Shown one piece after another: positions 18,487-27,166 of a stretch of 64,000 nucleotides of DNA. A program made the translations under genes and the position numbers. A model generated the notes under the pieces. That model was given only the letters and a program-made list of their open reading frames with translations, had not been told where the DNA came from and did no database searches. How positions within the stretch are numbered: the stretch's first letter is position 1; each line of letters begins with the position of its first letter. The stretch comes from Calditrichota bacterium (lineage in GTDB: Bacteria > Zhuqueibacterota > Zhuqueibacteria > Zhuqueibacterales > Geothermadaptataceae): NCBI GenBank assembly GCA_008501765.1, contig QQUE01000006.1, positions 271,355-335,354 on the forward strand, in the 5' to 3' direction.

Positions 18487-19419
18487 ATGGCACGCTTTCG
18501 TCTCCTGAAAAAGGCAAAAAATACACTTATTTATTGGTCGGTTTTGGCGCTGGTAAAAGTGATTCGTGCTGTACCCGAAGCAATAGCGCAAAATTCTATG
18601 GCTTTTCTTGGTCGATTCGCCTACCGTGTGGCGAAGGGTGAGCGAAAAAAGGTATTGCGTAATTTGGAATTGATCTTTGAAGACAGGCTTTCAGAAAATG
18701 AGCGCAGCGAAAAAGCGGAAAAGATATTTGAACTGATTGCCCGAAATGCTGTGGCCGCATTGCGAATTCCAAATTATTTTAACAATGGAATTGAAAATCA
18801 CGTCACTATAAATGGGAAAACATATCTTGAAAATGCTATGGCCAAAGGCAAAGGTGTTCTCGGACTCACCGGCCATATCGGTTCGTGGGAGTTGTTGGCA
18901 GCCAGTATTTCCCAGGCTGGATTTCCGTTGGCTGTGGTCGGGAAAAAACTTTATGATAAGCGAATTGACAAGTTGCTTATTGGCTGGCGCACCGCAGCCG
19001 GCATGATTTATATTTCGCGCGATGGCGCTGCCCGCCGCATGTTACAATGGCTGAAAAAAGGTAAAATGCTGGGCGTGCTCATCGATCAGGACACAAAAAT
19101 TGAAAGCGAATTTGTTCCTTTTATGGGACATTTGGCGCGGACACCGATAGCGCCTATGCTGCTGGCGCAACGCTTGGGCGCTCCGATCGTGCCAATGGCG
19201 ATTCATTTGCAGGAAGACGGTAAGCACATCATCACGATTCTACCGGAATTGGAACTCGAGCCGAATGATAAATCCCTGGAGACGCGGCAACGGAACCTGG
19301 CGCGCTGCAACGCTGCGTTGGAAAAATTGATCTCAATTGATGACCGCCAGTGGGTGTGGATGCACGAGCGCTGGAAATCAAAACCTGCTGAACTAGTGCC
19401 GAGTGCCATTACGAACTGA
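18487..19419 (+). CDS. Lysophospholipid/lipid A acyltransferase (LpxL/HtrB family)
   Basis: A 310-residue membrane-associated acyltransferase. The family catalytic HxxxxE motif is TGHIGSWELLA (about residues 130-140), followed by VGKKLYDKRID, YISRDGAARRML, and VLIDQDTKIESEFVPFMG, all matching LpxL/HtrB enzymes that add secondary acyl chains to KDO2-lipid A. It begins 3 bases after kdsD at the end of the KDO operon, which supports a lipid A role. Whether it transfers a secondary or a different acyl chain is not decidable. Confidence 0.88.
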   Translation: MARFRLLKKAKNTLIYWSVLALVKVIRAVPEAIAQNSMAFLGRFAYRVAKGERKKVLRNLELIFEDRLSENERSEKAEKIFELIARNAVAALRIPNYFNNGIENHVTINGKTYLENAMAKGKGVLGLTGHIGSWELLAASISQAGFPLAVVGKKLYDKRIDKLLIGWRTAAGMIYISRDGAARRMLQWLKKGKMLGVLIDQDTKIESEFVPFMGHLARTPIAPMLLAQRLGAPIVPMAIHLQEDGKHIITILPELELEPNDKSLETRQRNLARCNAALEKLISIDDRQWVWMHERWKSKPAELVPSAITN

Positions 19420-19621
19420 CACTGTGATATTTAATTTTGCGTAGTGATTTAAGTATAAATTGTGCATATTCTCGCAGGTGTTCAGCAATCAATTTTTGAA
19501 AAGAAAATGGATACCTATTTAGCCTGCATTAGTCATATATATATTTCTATATAAAATTAAACTATTGATAATTATGTCGTTACAATTAGATTATAGAAAA
19601 AATAAGTTTTCCCAAAAAAAA

Positions 19622-19700
19622 TCTCACGCAGAGCCACGGAGTACGCAAAGTTTTATTTCTTTAAATCTTTTCTCTGCGCGCTTTGCGACTCTGCGTGAGA
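19622..19700. repeat. Imperfect inverted repeat of the CGCAGAG type
   Basis: TCTCACGCAGAG at 19622 pairs with CTCTGCGTGAGA ending at 19700; further inside, ACGCAAAG pairs with CTTTGCG. A 30-base AT-rich loop separates the arms and ATTTTT follows. It lies in the 341-base gap between the acyltransferase and lptC and may also terminate the upstream operon. Repeats of this appearance are scattered in many bacterial genomes. The rest of the gap shows no gene. Confidence 0.7.
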
Positions 19701-19760
19701 ATTTTTCAGGTTAGAATAACCGTAGTTTCTCAAATTTTTTATTAAGTTTGATTTTAATTT

Positions 19761-20399
19761 ATGCGAAATTTACCTGTAAAAATATTGATAATTGGTTTCA
19801 CCCTTGTCGCATGCGAAGATTTTGACAGCCGTGCTTTGCAGCAGCCGAACGAAAAACCACCGGATCAGGAGGGGTGGAATTCGGTCATTGTATTAACAAA
19901 TTTGGGCCAGCCTACGGCTGTCATTAAATACAAGCACATGACGAAATATCTGAATAAAAAACAAACCCATTTTGATGGTGGGATTCTGGTTGATTTCTTT
20001 AATAAAGAAGGTGAGCATGCCTCGCATTTGACGGCCGGGCGGGGCGTGGTTTATGACTCGCGTAATAATTTCGATGCTTATGAAAATGTAATTCTGGTTT
20101 CCGACAGTGGTTCCGTGCTGATGACGGAGGAGTTGAAATGGGATAATGCCCGCAAAAAGATATTTTCCAATGTTTTTTCGACGTTTACCACTGCGGACGG
20201 GGATACTCTTTATGGCGATAGTTTTGAGTCCGACGCGCGCATGCAGAACGTGAAAATCAACCAGCCGCGTGGTGTAACGCATACGGAATTATCGTTAGTG
20301 GAGCTTGACACAGATGCCGATTCACTTGATTCTGTGCTGCCGGATACGACCGTTGCCACCGATTCTTTGCGTCGACAGCAACCGGCGGTTGAGGAGTAA
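19761..20399 (+). CDS. lptC: LPS export protein LptC
   Basis: LptC links the inner-membrane LptBFG transporter to the periplasmic LptA bridge. The 212-residue protein begins with a signal/lipobox-like segment (IIGFTLVACEDF, Cys near residue 18), then the beta-jellyroll with GGILVDFFNKEGEHASHLTAGRGV and KIFSNVFSTFTTADGDTLYGDSF, typical of the LptC/YrbK family. The C-terminal acidic tail is variable. It is followed after 3 bases by the LptA homologue and then lptB. Confidence 0.9.
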   Translation: MRNLPVKILIIGFTLVACEDFDSRALQQPNEKPPDQEGWNSVIVLTNLGQPTAVIKYKHMTKYLNKKQTHFDGGILVDFFNKEGEHASHLTAGRGVVYDSRNNFDAYENVILVSDSGSVLMTEELKWDNARKKIFSNVFSTFTTADGDTLYGDSFESDARMQNVKINQPRGVTHTELSLVELDTDADSLDSVLPDTTVATDSLRRQQPAVEE

Positions 20400-20402
20400 T
20401 CA

Positions 20403-21548
20403 ATGAGAACCGTGCGGTTTGTTTTGTTCTTTCTTATTTCTATTACGGTCCTGGTTGCTTCACAATTAAACCTGCAAGCCCAGCAGGGAAAAAAAGAGCG
20501 GCTGCAGTTAAAACATGCCAATCAGGCTGAAAGTTATTTGAAAAATAACGAACTCATTCGTAAATTCTATGGCAATGTCATTTTTTCTCAAGGGGAAATG
20601 AATTTGCAGTGTGATGAGCTTTTTAGCTTTGAGAAAAAGAACGAATATCTGCTGCGCGGGCATGTAAAAATTCAGGATCCTGATTTTAAACTGGTGGCAG
20701 ATTCCGCCAGATATTTTGCGGAGAAAAAAGTGTTTCAAGCCTACGGGGATGTGACTCTCAGTTCCGATGATTCTAAGTTGAATGCACGAACAGTGACCTA
20801 TTTTCAAACTGAAAAACGGGCGGTGGCTGAGAAAGACGTACAGATAGATGATAAAAAACAGCGTGTTGAAATAACCGGGCAACGAGCTGAACTGGTGCGG
20901 AAGAAAAAGTACACCAAAATAACCGGCGATCCGCTTTTTATCCAGTACGATTCCACCGGCCGGGAAGAAATGCGAATTGTCGGCGAAAGTATGGAATCTT
21001 TTGATCAGGGTAAACATTTTGAGATTAAGAAAAATGTGAAAATAACCCGGGATTCGACGGTTGCCACCTGCGGCTTTGCGTCTTATTTTGCGGATTCGGA
21101 AATTATCGAGTTGCAGGAAAATCCCGTGGCCATCAATGCCAGTGATAAAATTACCGGCGAAAAAATGCAACTGCAAATGCGCGATAAAAAATTGCAACAT
21201 ATTCTGGTGACGGGTAAATCGAAATTCGTCTCGACTCCGGATTCATCAATCCGTGAAGTTGCGAAAGAAAATTATCTGACCGGCCAAAGCATCCAACTTT
21301 ATTTCGTTGAAAATGAGGTCCGCAAAGTACATGTCAACGGTACGGCAACCAGTGTTTATCATATTGTCAACGAAGACGGTGTGTATCAGGGACAAAATTG
21401 GGCGCAAGGCGATACGATTATAATCTCAATTGCAAAAAAGGCGATAAATCGAATAAAAATAAAAAGTGAGCCCGGCAACTCTCAAGGCAAATTTTCACCG
21501 CCGGAAGGACAAAAAGCGGATAGCAGTACCGTTGGTAAAACTCTATGA
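20403..21548 (+). CDS. lptA: OstA-like LPS transport protein (LptA homologue)
   Basis: A 381-residue periplasmic protein with a Sec signal (MRTVRFVLFFLISITVLVAS). It is built of repeated OstA/LptA beta-jellyroll strands, for example NVIFSQGEMNLQCDELFSF, VKIQDPDFKLVADSARYF and YGDVTLSSDDSKLNARTVTYF. It is about twice the length of E. coli LptA, consistent with the double OstA modules found in FCB bacteria. Its position between lptC and lptB, overlapping lptB by four bases, supports a role in carrying LPS across the periplasm. Confidence 0.9.
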   Translation: MRTVRFVLFFLISITVLVASQLNLQAQQGKKERLQLKHANQAESYLKNNELIRKFYGNVIFSQGEMNLQCDELFSFEKKNEYLLRGHVKIQDPDFKLVADSARYFAEKKVFQAYGDVTLSSDDSKLNARTVTYFQTEKRAVAEKDVQIDDKKQRVEITGQRAELVRKKKYTKITGDPLFIQYDSTGREEMRIVGESMESFDQGKHFEIKKNVKITRDSTVATCGFASYFADSEIIELQENPVAINASDKITGEKMQLQMRDKKLQHILVTGKSKFVSTPDSSIREVAKENYLTGQSIQLYFVENEVRKVHVNGTATSVYHIVNEDGVYQGQNWAQGDTIIISIAKKAINRIKIKSEPGNSQGKFSPPEGQKADSSTVGKTL

Positions 21549-22270
21549 TTTTAAAAGCCACAAATTTAGTTAAAATATACGCCAAAAGACGTGTCGTCAA
21601 CAATGTGAATGTCGAGGTGAGTCAGGGTGAAATAGTCGGTTTGCTTGGGCCAAATGGCGCCGGGAAAACCACAACTTTTTACATGATTACCGGAATGGTG
21701 GCCCCTTCGGCCGGGCAAATTACTCTTGATGACGAGGAAATCACCCGATATCCTATGTACAAGCGCGCACGGCTTGGTATTGGATATCTGGCGCAAGAAG
21801 CATCCATTTTTCGACAGCTAACTGTGGCAGAAAATATCATGGCAATACTTGAAACGTTGCCGTTGTCACGCAAGGAACGCAAAGAAAGGCTGCTTGAGTT
21901 GTTAGATGAATTGTCCATTGCACATTTGGCAAAAAGCAAAGCCTATACGCTTTCGGGAGGGGAAAGAAGGCGGCTGGAAATTACGCGCTCGTTGGTGACG
22001 AAACCAAAATTTATTTTATTGGATGAACCCTTTGCAGGCGTTGATCCAATCGCCGTGGAAGATATTCAAAGTATTGTTCATGGATTAAAAGACAAAGGCA
22101 TCGGCGTTTTAATAACCGACCATAATGTGCATGAAACTTTATCGATTACCGATAGAGCCTATTTATTATTTGAAGGCAATGTATTGCTTTCGGGCACGGC
22201 GGAGCATTTGGCCAACGATCCGGAAGCAAGAAAATTATACCTCGGGGATAAATTCAAATTGGATCGATAA
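21545..22270 (+). CDS. lptB: LPS export ABC transporter ATP-binding protein LptB
   Basis: The cytoplasmic ATPase of the LPS extractor. The 241-residue protein has Walker A GPNGAGKTT (about 36-44), Q-loop region YLAQEASIFRQLTV, signature LSGGERRRLEI, Walker B FILLDEPFAGVDP, and the switch His in LITDHNVHETL. The spacing and the ERRR variant of the signature are LptB-like. It overlaps lptA by four bases. The permeases LptF and LptG are not encoded nearby. Confidence 0.96.
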   Translation: MILKATNLVKIYAKRRVVNNVNVEVSQGEIVGLLGPNGAGKTTTFYMITGMVAPSAGQITLDDEEITRYPMYKRARLGIGYLAQEASIFRQLTVAENIMAILETLPLSRKERKERLLELLDELSIAHLAKSKAYTLSGGERRRLEITRSLVTKPKFILLDEPFAGVDPIAVEDIQSIVHGLKDKGIGVLITDHNVHETLSITDRAYLLFEGNVLLSGTAEHLANDPEARKLYLGDKFKLDR

Positions 22271-22333
22271 TTTTTCCGATCTGTGGAGTGAGTTTATGGT
22301 TTTTTATAGGATTTTAATAAGGGCTTAGGAATT

Positions 22334-23824
22334 ATGCTTAGTATTCATCAGCGACTTGTACAAAAACAAATTCAATCACCGCAGCAGGTCCTCTTGTCTT
22401 CCCTTCTGCAATTGCCGTTGTTAAAATTTGAGCAACGGCTGAAGATGGAGCTCGAAGCCAATCCTATGCTTGAAATTAGCGACGAGATGGAAATGGAGCA
22501 AGACCAGGAGCTCGAGGAAAACGAGGAACAGGAGCTAAAAGAAGAAAAGGAAGAAAAAGCCGAGGCAGAATCCAAAGATGGAGAACTGGAAGAATCTGGT
22601 GAAGCAGATAGCGGTGATGCCGTAGAAGATATTGATAAACATGAAGATATTGATGACTCCGACTGGGAAGCTATTTTAGGTGATGATGGAACTCTCGATA
22701 CACGGGCTCCAAAAGACAACAGCGCGGAGGTTTATGAGCGTCCTGATATTGCGACAAGCAATTTATACGAGCACCTCCTGGAGCAACTTCATCTCCTTAA
22801 TCTGAATCTGGAAGATAATGAAATAGGCGAATATATAATTTGGAATATCAATGAAATGGGCTACCTGGCTTGTGATGTACCTGTAATCGCCCATAATCTC
22901 GACGTTGAAGAAGCCGATGTTGAGCGAATATTAACACAAATCCAACGGTTTGATCCGGTAAGTATTGGTGCCCGCAATTTGCAGGAATGCCTGTTAATTC
23001 AGCTTTTAGAACAGAGTCCGCCAGATAAACTTACAATCGAAGTAGTTCGCGATCACTTTGAAGATTTTTCAAACAAGCGCTACGAGCGCATCACCAAAAA
23101 AATGGATATGGATATTGAGGATTTGCGCGGGATTATCGAAGCGATTAAACACCTCAATCCAAAGCCGGGTGAAGGCTATGTAGCCTTCGCAGATACTTTA
23201 ATCGTTCCGGATTTAGCCATCGTGCGCAAAGACGATGAATTTGAAATCGTGATGAATGACTGGAACATTCCAAATCTGCGAATTAACAGTTCCTATAAAA
23301 CACTGCTGTTTGATAAGAAATCGACGTCGCGGGAAACAAAAGATTTTGTGCGCAAACGCCTCGAATCTGCCCGCTGGATGATCAACTCAATCCATCAACG
23401 GCGGATGACCATCCTGAAAGTAGTCGAAACTTTGATCGAAAAACAATACGCCTTTTTTGAAAAAGGAAAAGACCACATCAAACCAATGATTTTAAAAGAC
23501 ATTGCCGATGAGATTAATATGGATATCTCAACTGTTTCACGGGTGACGAATGGAAAATACGTGCAGACGGAATGGGGCGTTTTTGAGTTGAAATATTTTT
23601 TTAGCGAGGGCATCAAAACCGATTCTGGTGAGGATGTTTCCAATCGCCGGGTGAAGCAACTCATTAAAGATATCATCGATAAAGAAGATCAGAAAAAGCC
23701 ACTCAATGATCAGAGAATTGCCGACATGCTCAACAAGCAGGGGTATACATTAGCCCGGCGGACTGTCGCAAAGTACCGTGAGCAAATGGATATTCCGGTT
23801 TCCAGATTGCGGAAGGGATTGTAG
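22334..23824 (+). CDS. rpoN: RNA polymerase sigma-54 factor
   Basis: RpoN directs polymerase to -24/-12 promoters that need enhancer-binding ATPases. The 496-residue protein has Gln/Leu-rich region I (LVQKQIQSPQQVLLSSLLQLPL), a long Glu/Asp-rich region II (about residues 50-120), the core-binding domain, the HTH (DISTVSRVTNGKYV), and the C-terminal RpoN box ARRTVAKYRE (about 474-483). It follows lptB by 63 bases, the widely conserved lptB-rpoN order. The acidic linker is longer than in E. coli. Confidence 0.97.
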   Translation: MLSIHQRLVQKQIQSPQQVLLSSLLQLPLLKFEQRLKMELEANPMLEISDEMEMEQDQELEENEEQELKEEKEEKAEAESKDGELEESGEADSGDAVEDIDKHEDIDDSDWEAILGDDGTLDTRAPKDNSAEVYERPDIATSNLYEHLLEQLHLLNLNLEDNEIGEYIIWNINEMGYLACDVPVIAHNLDVEEADVERILTQIQRFDPVSIGARNLQECLLIQLLEQSPPDKLTIEVVRDHFEDFSNKRYERITKKMDMDIEDLRGIIEAIKHLNPKPGEGYVAFADTLIVPDLAIVRKDDEFEIVMNDWNIPNLRINSSYKTLLFDKKSTSRETKDFVRKRLESARWMINSIHQRRMTILKVVETLIEKQYAFFEKGKDHIKPMILKDIADEINMDISTVSRVTNGKYVQTEWGVFELKYFFSEGIKTDSGEDVSNRRVKQLIKDIIDKEDQKKPLNDQRIADMLNKQGYTLARRTVAKYREQMDIPVSRLRKGL

Positions 23825-23872
23825 ACTGTGTGTGTCGCTGCAGAATGGCAGTAAATTTTCAGATATGAAACT

Positions 23873-23909
23873 AAAAACGGTGTTGGAAATTCCCTTCACC
23901 GTTTTTTTT
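23873..23909. terminator. Bidirectional terminator between rpoN and the minus-strand gene
   Basis: AAAAACGGTG pairs with CACCGTTTTT around a 14-base loop; eight T follow on the plus strand and the A-run gives five U on the minus strand. It lies between convergent genes and can serve both. Confidence 0.85.
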
Positions 23910-23939
23910 GTGTCCCGCCAATTGCATTTTGCGGCAGAA

Positions 23940-25250
23940 TTATTTCATCAAGATAAGCTTCTTGGATTTGACGTATCCTTGACTTTGCAATTTGTACACG
24001 TAAACACCGCTCGGCACAATAGTGCCGGCATCGTCTTTGCCCTGCCAGCGAATCGAATGCGTTCCCTCAGCAACAATTTTATGCACCAATGTGGCGACAC
24101 GTTGTCCCAAAAGATTGAAAACTTCCAATGTGATGTGCGACTGTTCTGATAGTGTGTACTGGATCGTTGTTTCCGGGTTAAACGGATTGGGATAGTTTTG
24201 GTGCAATGCGAAATCTGCGGGCATTTCCGAATTACTCTCGCTGGCAACGGCTGTTGTCGTGTTGGAAGCCCCGGGTGTTGCTTCGACAAAATAGGCCCAA
24301 TCAGAACTGCCGTCCGGTGTGCGGCCGTAGGAGGTGTCGGCAAATTGGGCGGTGTAAGTGAGTGAATCAATTATGGTGATCCCATCTGCGGCAACCAATC
24401 CAATTTGCTCGCCAATCCCCGATAGCCTGATATCCACATGTAAAACACCCTGATGTTCTTCTTTATCAGCGTAAAGCAGCAGAAAATCGCCGGCTGCAAT
24501 TGTGGTTTTTGCCGGATCTGTGTCTGGAATTAACCACTGACTTAAATCGGTTAAATCGTCAGTGATGAACATGCCGCCAATATCGACAGCTTCGCTTCCG
24601 GGATTGTAGATTTCAATCCAGTCCTCATAGGGATCTCCGTCATCGGCATCCTCATCAGGATCTACGAGCGATGCATCGTTGCTGGCTAAAAATTCATTGA
24701 TATATAAAATCGGCAATTCGAGTGTGCCATTGGACGCGCCCGGAGTTGGCTCTGTAAAAAATCGCCAAACTGGGCCGCCGTCCACCGATCGGCCAAAGGA
24801 TGTGTCTGCAGATTGATCGGCGTACGTCAGAGAATCGATCACCGTTGTTCCGTCCGAGGCAGTCAGGCCGATCTGTTCGCCGCCACCCGATAATTTAATA
24901 TCGAGATGCAACACGCCCTGATGGGTTTCTCTGTCGGCGTACAGCACCAAGAACCCACCAGCGGGAACGGTTGTTTTGGAGGCTTGATTGGCGGGAATTT
25001 GCCATTGCGTTAAGTTTGTCAAATCATCGGTGACATACATACCACCAATATCGACCGCATTCGTTCCCGGATTATAAATCTCGATCCAGTCTTCGAAAGG
25101 ATCGCCATCAACTGAATCTTCTTCGGGATCGACTAGCGATGCATCATTACTGGCAACAAATTCATTTATAACCAGGTTTTGTGCTTGTAAATTAGAAATA
25201 AACAGGAGAATGGTTCCTGTAATAAATATGAGGCTCGTAAATTTTCGCAT
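23940..25250 (-). CDS. Secreted lamin-tail-domain protein with type IX sorting domain
   Basis: A 436-residue exported protein: Sec signal (MRKFTSLIFITGTILLFISN), two tandem lamin-tail domains of about 155 residues beginning LVINEFVASNDASLVDP and LYINEFLASNDASLVDP, and a C-terminal domain of about 85 residues. The last carries QNYPNPFNPETTIQYTL and FNLLGQRVATLV, the hallmark of FCB type A sorting domains recognised by the type IX system. The two lamin-tail units are closely similar, indicating internal duplication. The start is ATG at 25250, preceded by GGAGGAAAC. It is probably a surface-attached or released protein; its ligand is unknown. Confidence 0.88.
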   Translation of the reverse strand: MRKFTSLIFITGTILLFISNLQAQNLVINEFVASNDASLVDPEEDSVDGDPFEDWIEIYNPGTNAVDIGGMYVTDDLTNLTQWQIPANQASKTTVPAGGFLVLYADRETHQGVLHLDIKLSGGGEQIGLTASDGTTVIDSLTYADQSADTSFGRSVDGGPVWRFFTEPTPGASNGTLELPILYINEFLASNDASLVDPDEDADDGDPYEDWIEIYNPGSEAVDIGGMFITDDLTDLSQWLIPDTDPAKTTIAAGDFLLLYADKEEHQGVLHVDIRLSGIGEQIGLVAADGITIIDSLTYTAQFADTSYGRTPDGSSDWAYFVEATPGASNTTTAVASESNSEMPADFALHQNYPNPFNPETTIQYTLSEQSHITLEVFNLLGQRVATLVHKIVAEGTHSIRWQGKDDAGTIVPSGVYVYKLQSQGYVKSKKLILMK

Positions 25251-25469
25251 CCTGTTTCCTCCTGGAATAAAATAAAAGAATGATATTCGAGTATTAAAAA
25301 TTATCCGTTAAAATAAGGAATAAAATGTAGCGTAAAACTAATCAAAAACTGCATAAAAATAAATGTAAATTATTGTGCGCATGCCGATCTGATCCATTCA
25401 ATTATCGGCTCAAATATCAAAAAAAATTGATGGTTTTTCAATGTCAAGTGCAATAAAAGAGTCTCTTTT

Positions 25470-25934
25470 CTACCATTTTGTAAACGGATTTATAACCAAA
25501 TTTGAGTTATAATAACGCGGATCTGCCGACACTTCTTCGCCAATCCAGTCCGGGAAAATTATCGTTTGATTTTCTTCTTGCAACTCCACTTCAGCGATGA
25601 TAAGCCCTGCATTTTCACCCTGAAATTCATCGATTTCCCATGTTAATCCGGCGTATTCCACGTGATAGCGGACTTTCTCAATTAATGGTTTTTTGCATAA
25701 ATTTTCTAACAATGAATTTGCATCTTCAAGTGGGATTTCATATTCAAATTCGCTCCGCGTTACTCCATCTGTTTCCCCTTTTATCGTTAATAATCCTTTG
25801 TTTCCAACTACACGTACGCGGACAATTCGTTTCTGATTTGTCGATAAATAACCTTGTCGATAAACAGTTCCAATGGCATTGGCTCGCCAGGTATTATTTT
25901 TTAATAAATATTTGCGTTCAATTTCAATACCCAT
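25470..25934 (-). CDS. CYTH-domain protein (triphosphatase/class IV cyclase-like)
   Basis: A 154-residue CYTH protein forming a triphosphate-tunnel metalloenzyme fold. The N-terminal ExExK signature is EIERKYLL. Basic and acidic strands follow (VRVRVVGNKGLLTIKGE, SEFEYEIPLEDA, WEIDEFQGENAGLIIAEVEL), as in inorganic triphosphatases and CyaB-like proteins. The ATG at 25934 is chosen because MGIEIERKYLL is the family start; the 26-residue upstream extension lacks similarity. Substrate is probably tripolyphosphate or a nucleoside triphosphate. Confidence 0.88.
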   Translation of the reverse strand: MGIEIERKYLLKNNTWRANAIGTVYRQGYLSTNQKRIVRVRVVGNKGLLTIKGETDGVTRSEFEYEIPLEDANSLLENLCKKPLIEKVRYHVEYAGLTWEIDEFQGENAGLIIAEVELQEENQTIIFPDWIGEEVSADPRYYNSNLVINPFTKW

Positions 25935-26071
25935 ATAATTTCCCGGTGAAGTATGAACAGTTGAGAAACTCATCAATTTGTGGCAACCGATCAGCTTTGG
26001 CAATTTAATCAAATATCCTATATTTAGCCACTTTCTATTTTTTATTCAATAAAAATCAGGCATCCCGTCAT

Positions 26072-27166
26072 TCAGAATATGATTATTTCTCCCGGAAGCA
26101 GACGGGTCGAAAAACGGTATTTTTCAACGCCATTAAAATCAAAACAAACGACTTCGCCATTGGTGGAGAAATTGCGGGCATTGCTGACAAATATTTCTTG
26201 CTGTTCTGCGTCGACAGCAATGGCATAAAGATACGCGGCCGCATCAATTTTCGTGGTTGATATAAAGTCCACATTTTCAACGGCCCGGGTTTGCAGTGAA
26301 AATTGCACGACGCCATCGTCAGTTAAAACATAGCCTTTGTCCGTGCCATTAAATGCAAAATCCCGTGGGTGATTGGCGATTTGAATTGTATCGAGTACAG
26401 CCTTTTGCAGGGGATCGAAGACGACAATCCCGGAGACTTTTTCGCTTGCATACGACCCACCGCCGCCAATATAAATCAGCCCATCCGGTCCTTCCTGAAT
26501 CGAATTGCAATTAAAAATGACTGGAATTCGGGAAATCTCGGTGCTGTTTTTCGGGTTGATAATGCTTAACGTCCCGGCGTCTTTTTCCGCCCCGCGAATA
26601 TCGCCGAGCCCGCTGTTGGTCACGAATAATAAATCGTTGAAAATCAGCGCTCCTTCCGGTGCCGGGCCGACAGGAATCGTTCCCAAAATTTTTTTTGCGC
26701 CCAAATTTATGTGGATAATTTCATCGTTATACAGTGAAGTTACAAAGCCGATGGAATCATCCATCACGGCCATCGTCCGCGGACTTGGATTATTGGGAAG
26801 GGCAATTCTCCCCTGGCTGGTGAATGTCGGTAAGTCAATAATTTCAATAGTGTTGGAGCCATTCATAACCACGTAAATCAGGTTGCCGGCAACTGTCATG
26901 CTGTTTGCTGTATCGCCAAGGCGCAATCCGGGGTTCTGACTTTGAAAGTAGGAATGCTCGACGGTGTGATCCGATCGGTCGTAATGGGTTATTGTGGCAT
27001 TATCGCCACCCCAAAGTCCTTCGTTTATAATCAGAATATCATTTTCGTTCAATGGTTTTTTTGAAGAATCGGGCGCTTGTGGATTATCTGTACAGGCGGA
27101 AAGGATGCTAAGAAATATTAAAACTAAAAATTGTACCGCTGCTTTTTTGATGTGGATATACTTCAT
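26072..27166 (-). CDS. BtuG-like surface beta-propeller lipoprotein
   Basis: A 364-residue lipoprotein (lipobox LSILSAC, Cys near residue 25) whose mature part is a YncE/DUF5074-type beta-propeller with repeats such as TIEIIDLPTFTSQGRIALP and GALIFNDLLFVTNSGLGD. In Bacteroides, propeller lipoproteins of this kind (BtuG) capture vitamin B12 at the cell surface and pass it to BtuB. Here the gene starts within the stop of the TonB receptor (ATGA overlap) downstream of a cobalamin riboswitch, which strongly supports that role. Corrinoid binding itself is inferred. Confidence 0.82.
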   Translation of the reverse strand: MKYIHIKKAAVQFLVLIFLSILSACTDNPQAPDSSKKPLNENDILIINEGLWGGDNATITHYDRSDHTVEHSYFQSQNPGLRLGDTANSMTVAGNLIYVVMNGSNTIEIIDLPTFTSQGRIALPNNPSPRTMAVMDDSIGFVTSLYNDEIIHINLGAKKILGTIPVGPAPEGALIFNDLLFVTNSGLGDIRGAEKDAGTLSIINPKNSTEISRIPVIFNCNSIQEGPDGLIYIGGGGSYASEKVSGIVVFDPLQKAVLDTIQIANHPRDFAFNGTDKGYVLTDDGVVQFSLQTRAVENVDFISTTKIDAAAYLYAIAVDAEQQEIFVSNARNFSTNGEVVCFDFNGVEKYRFSTRLLPGEIIIF

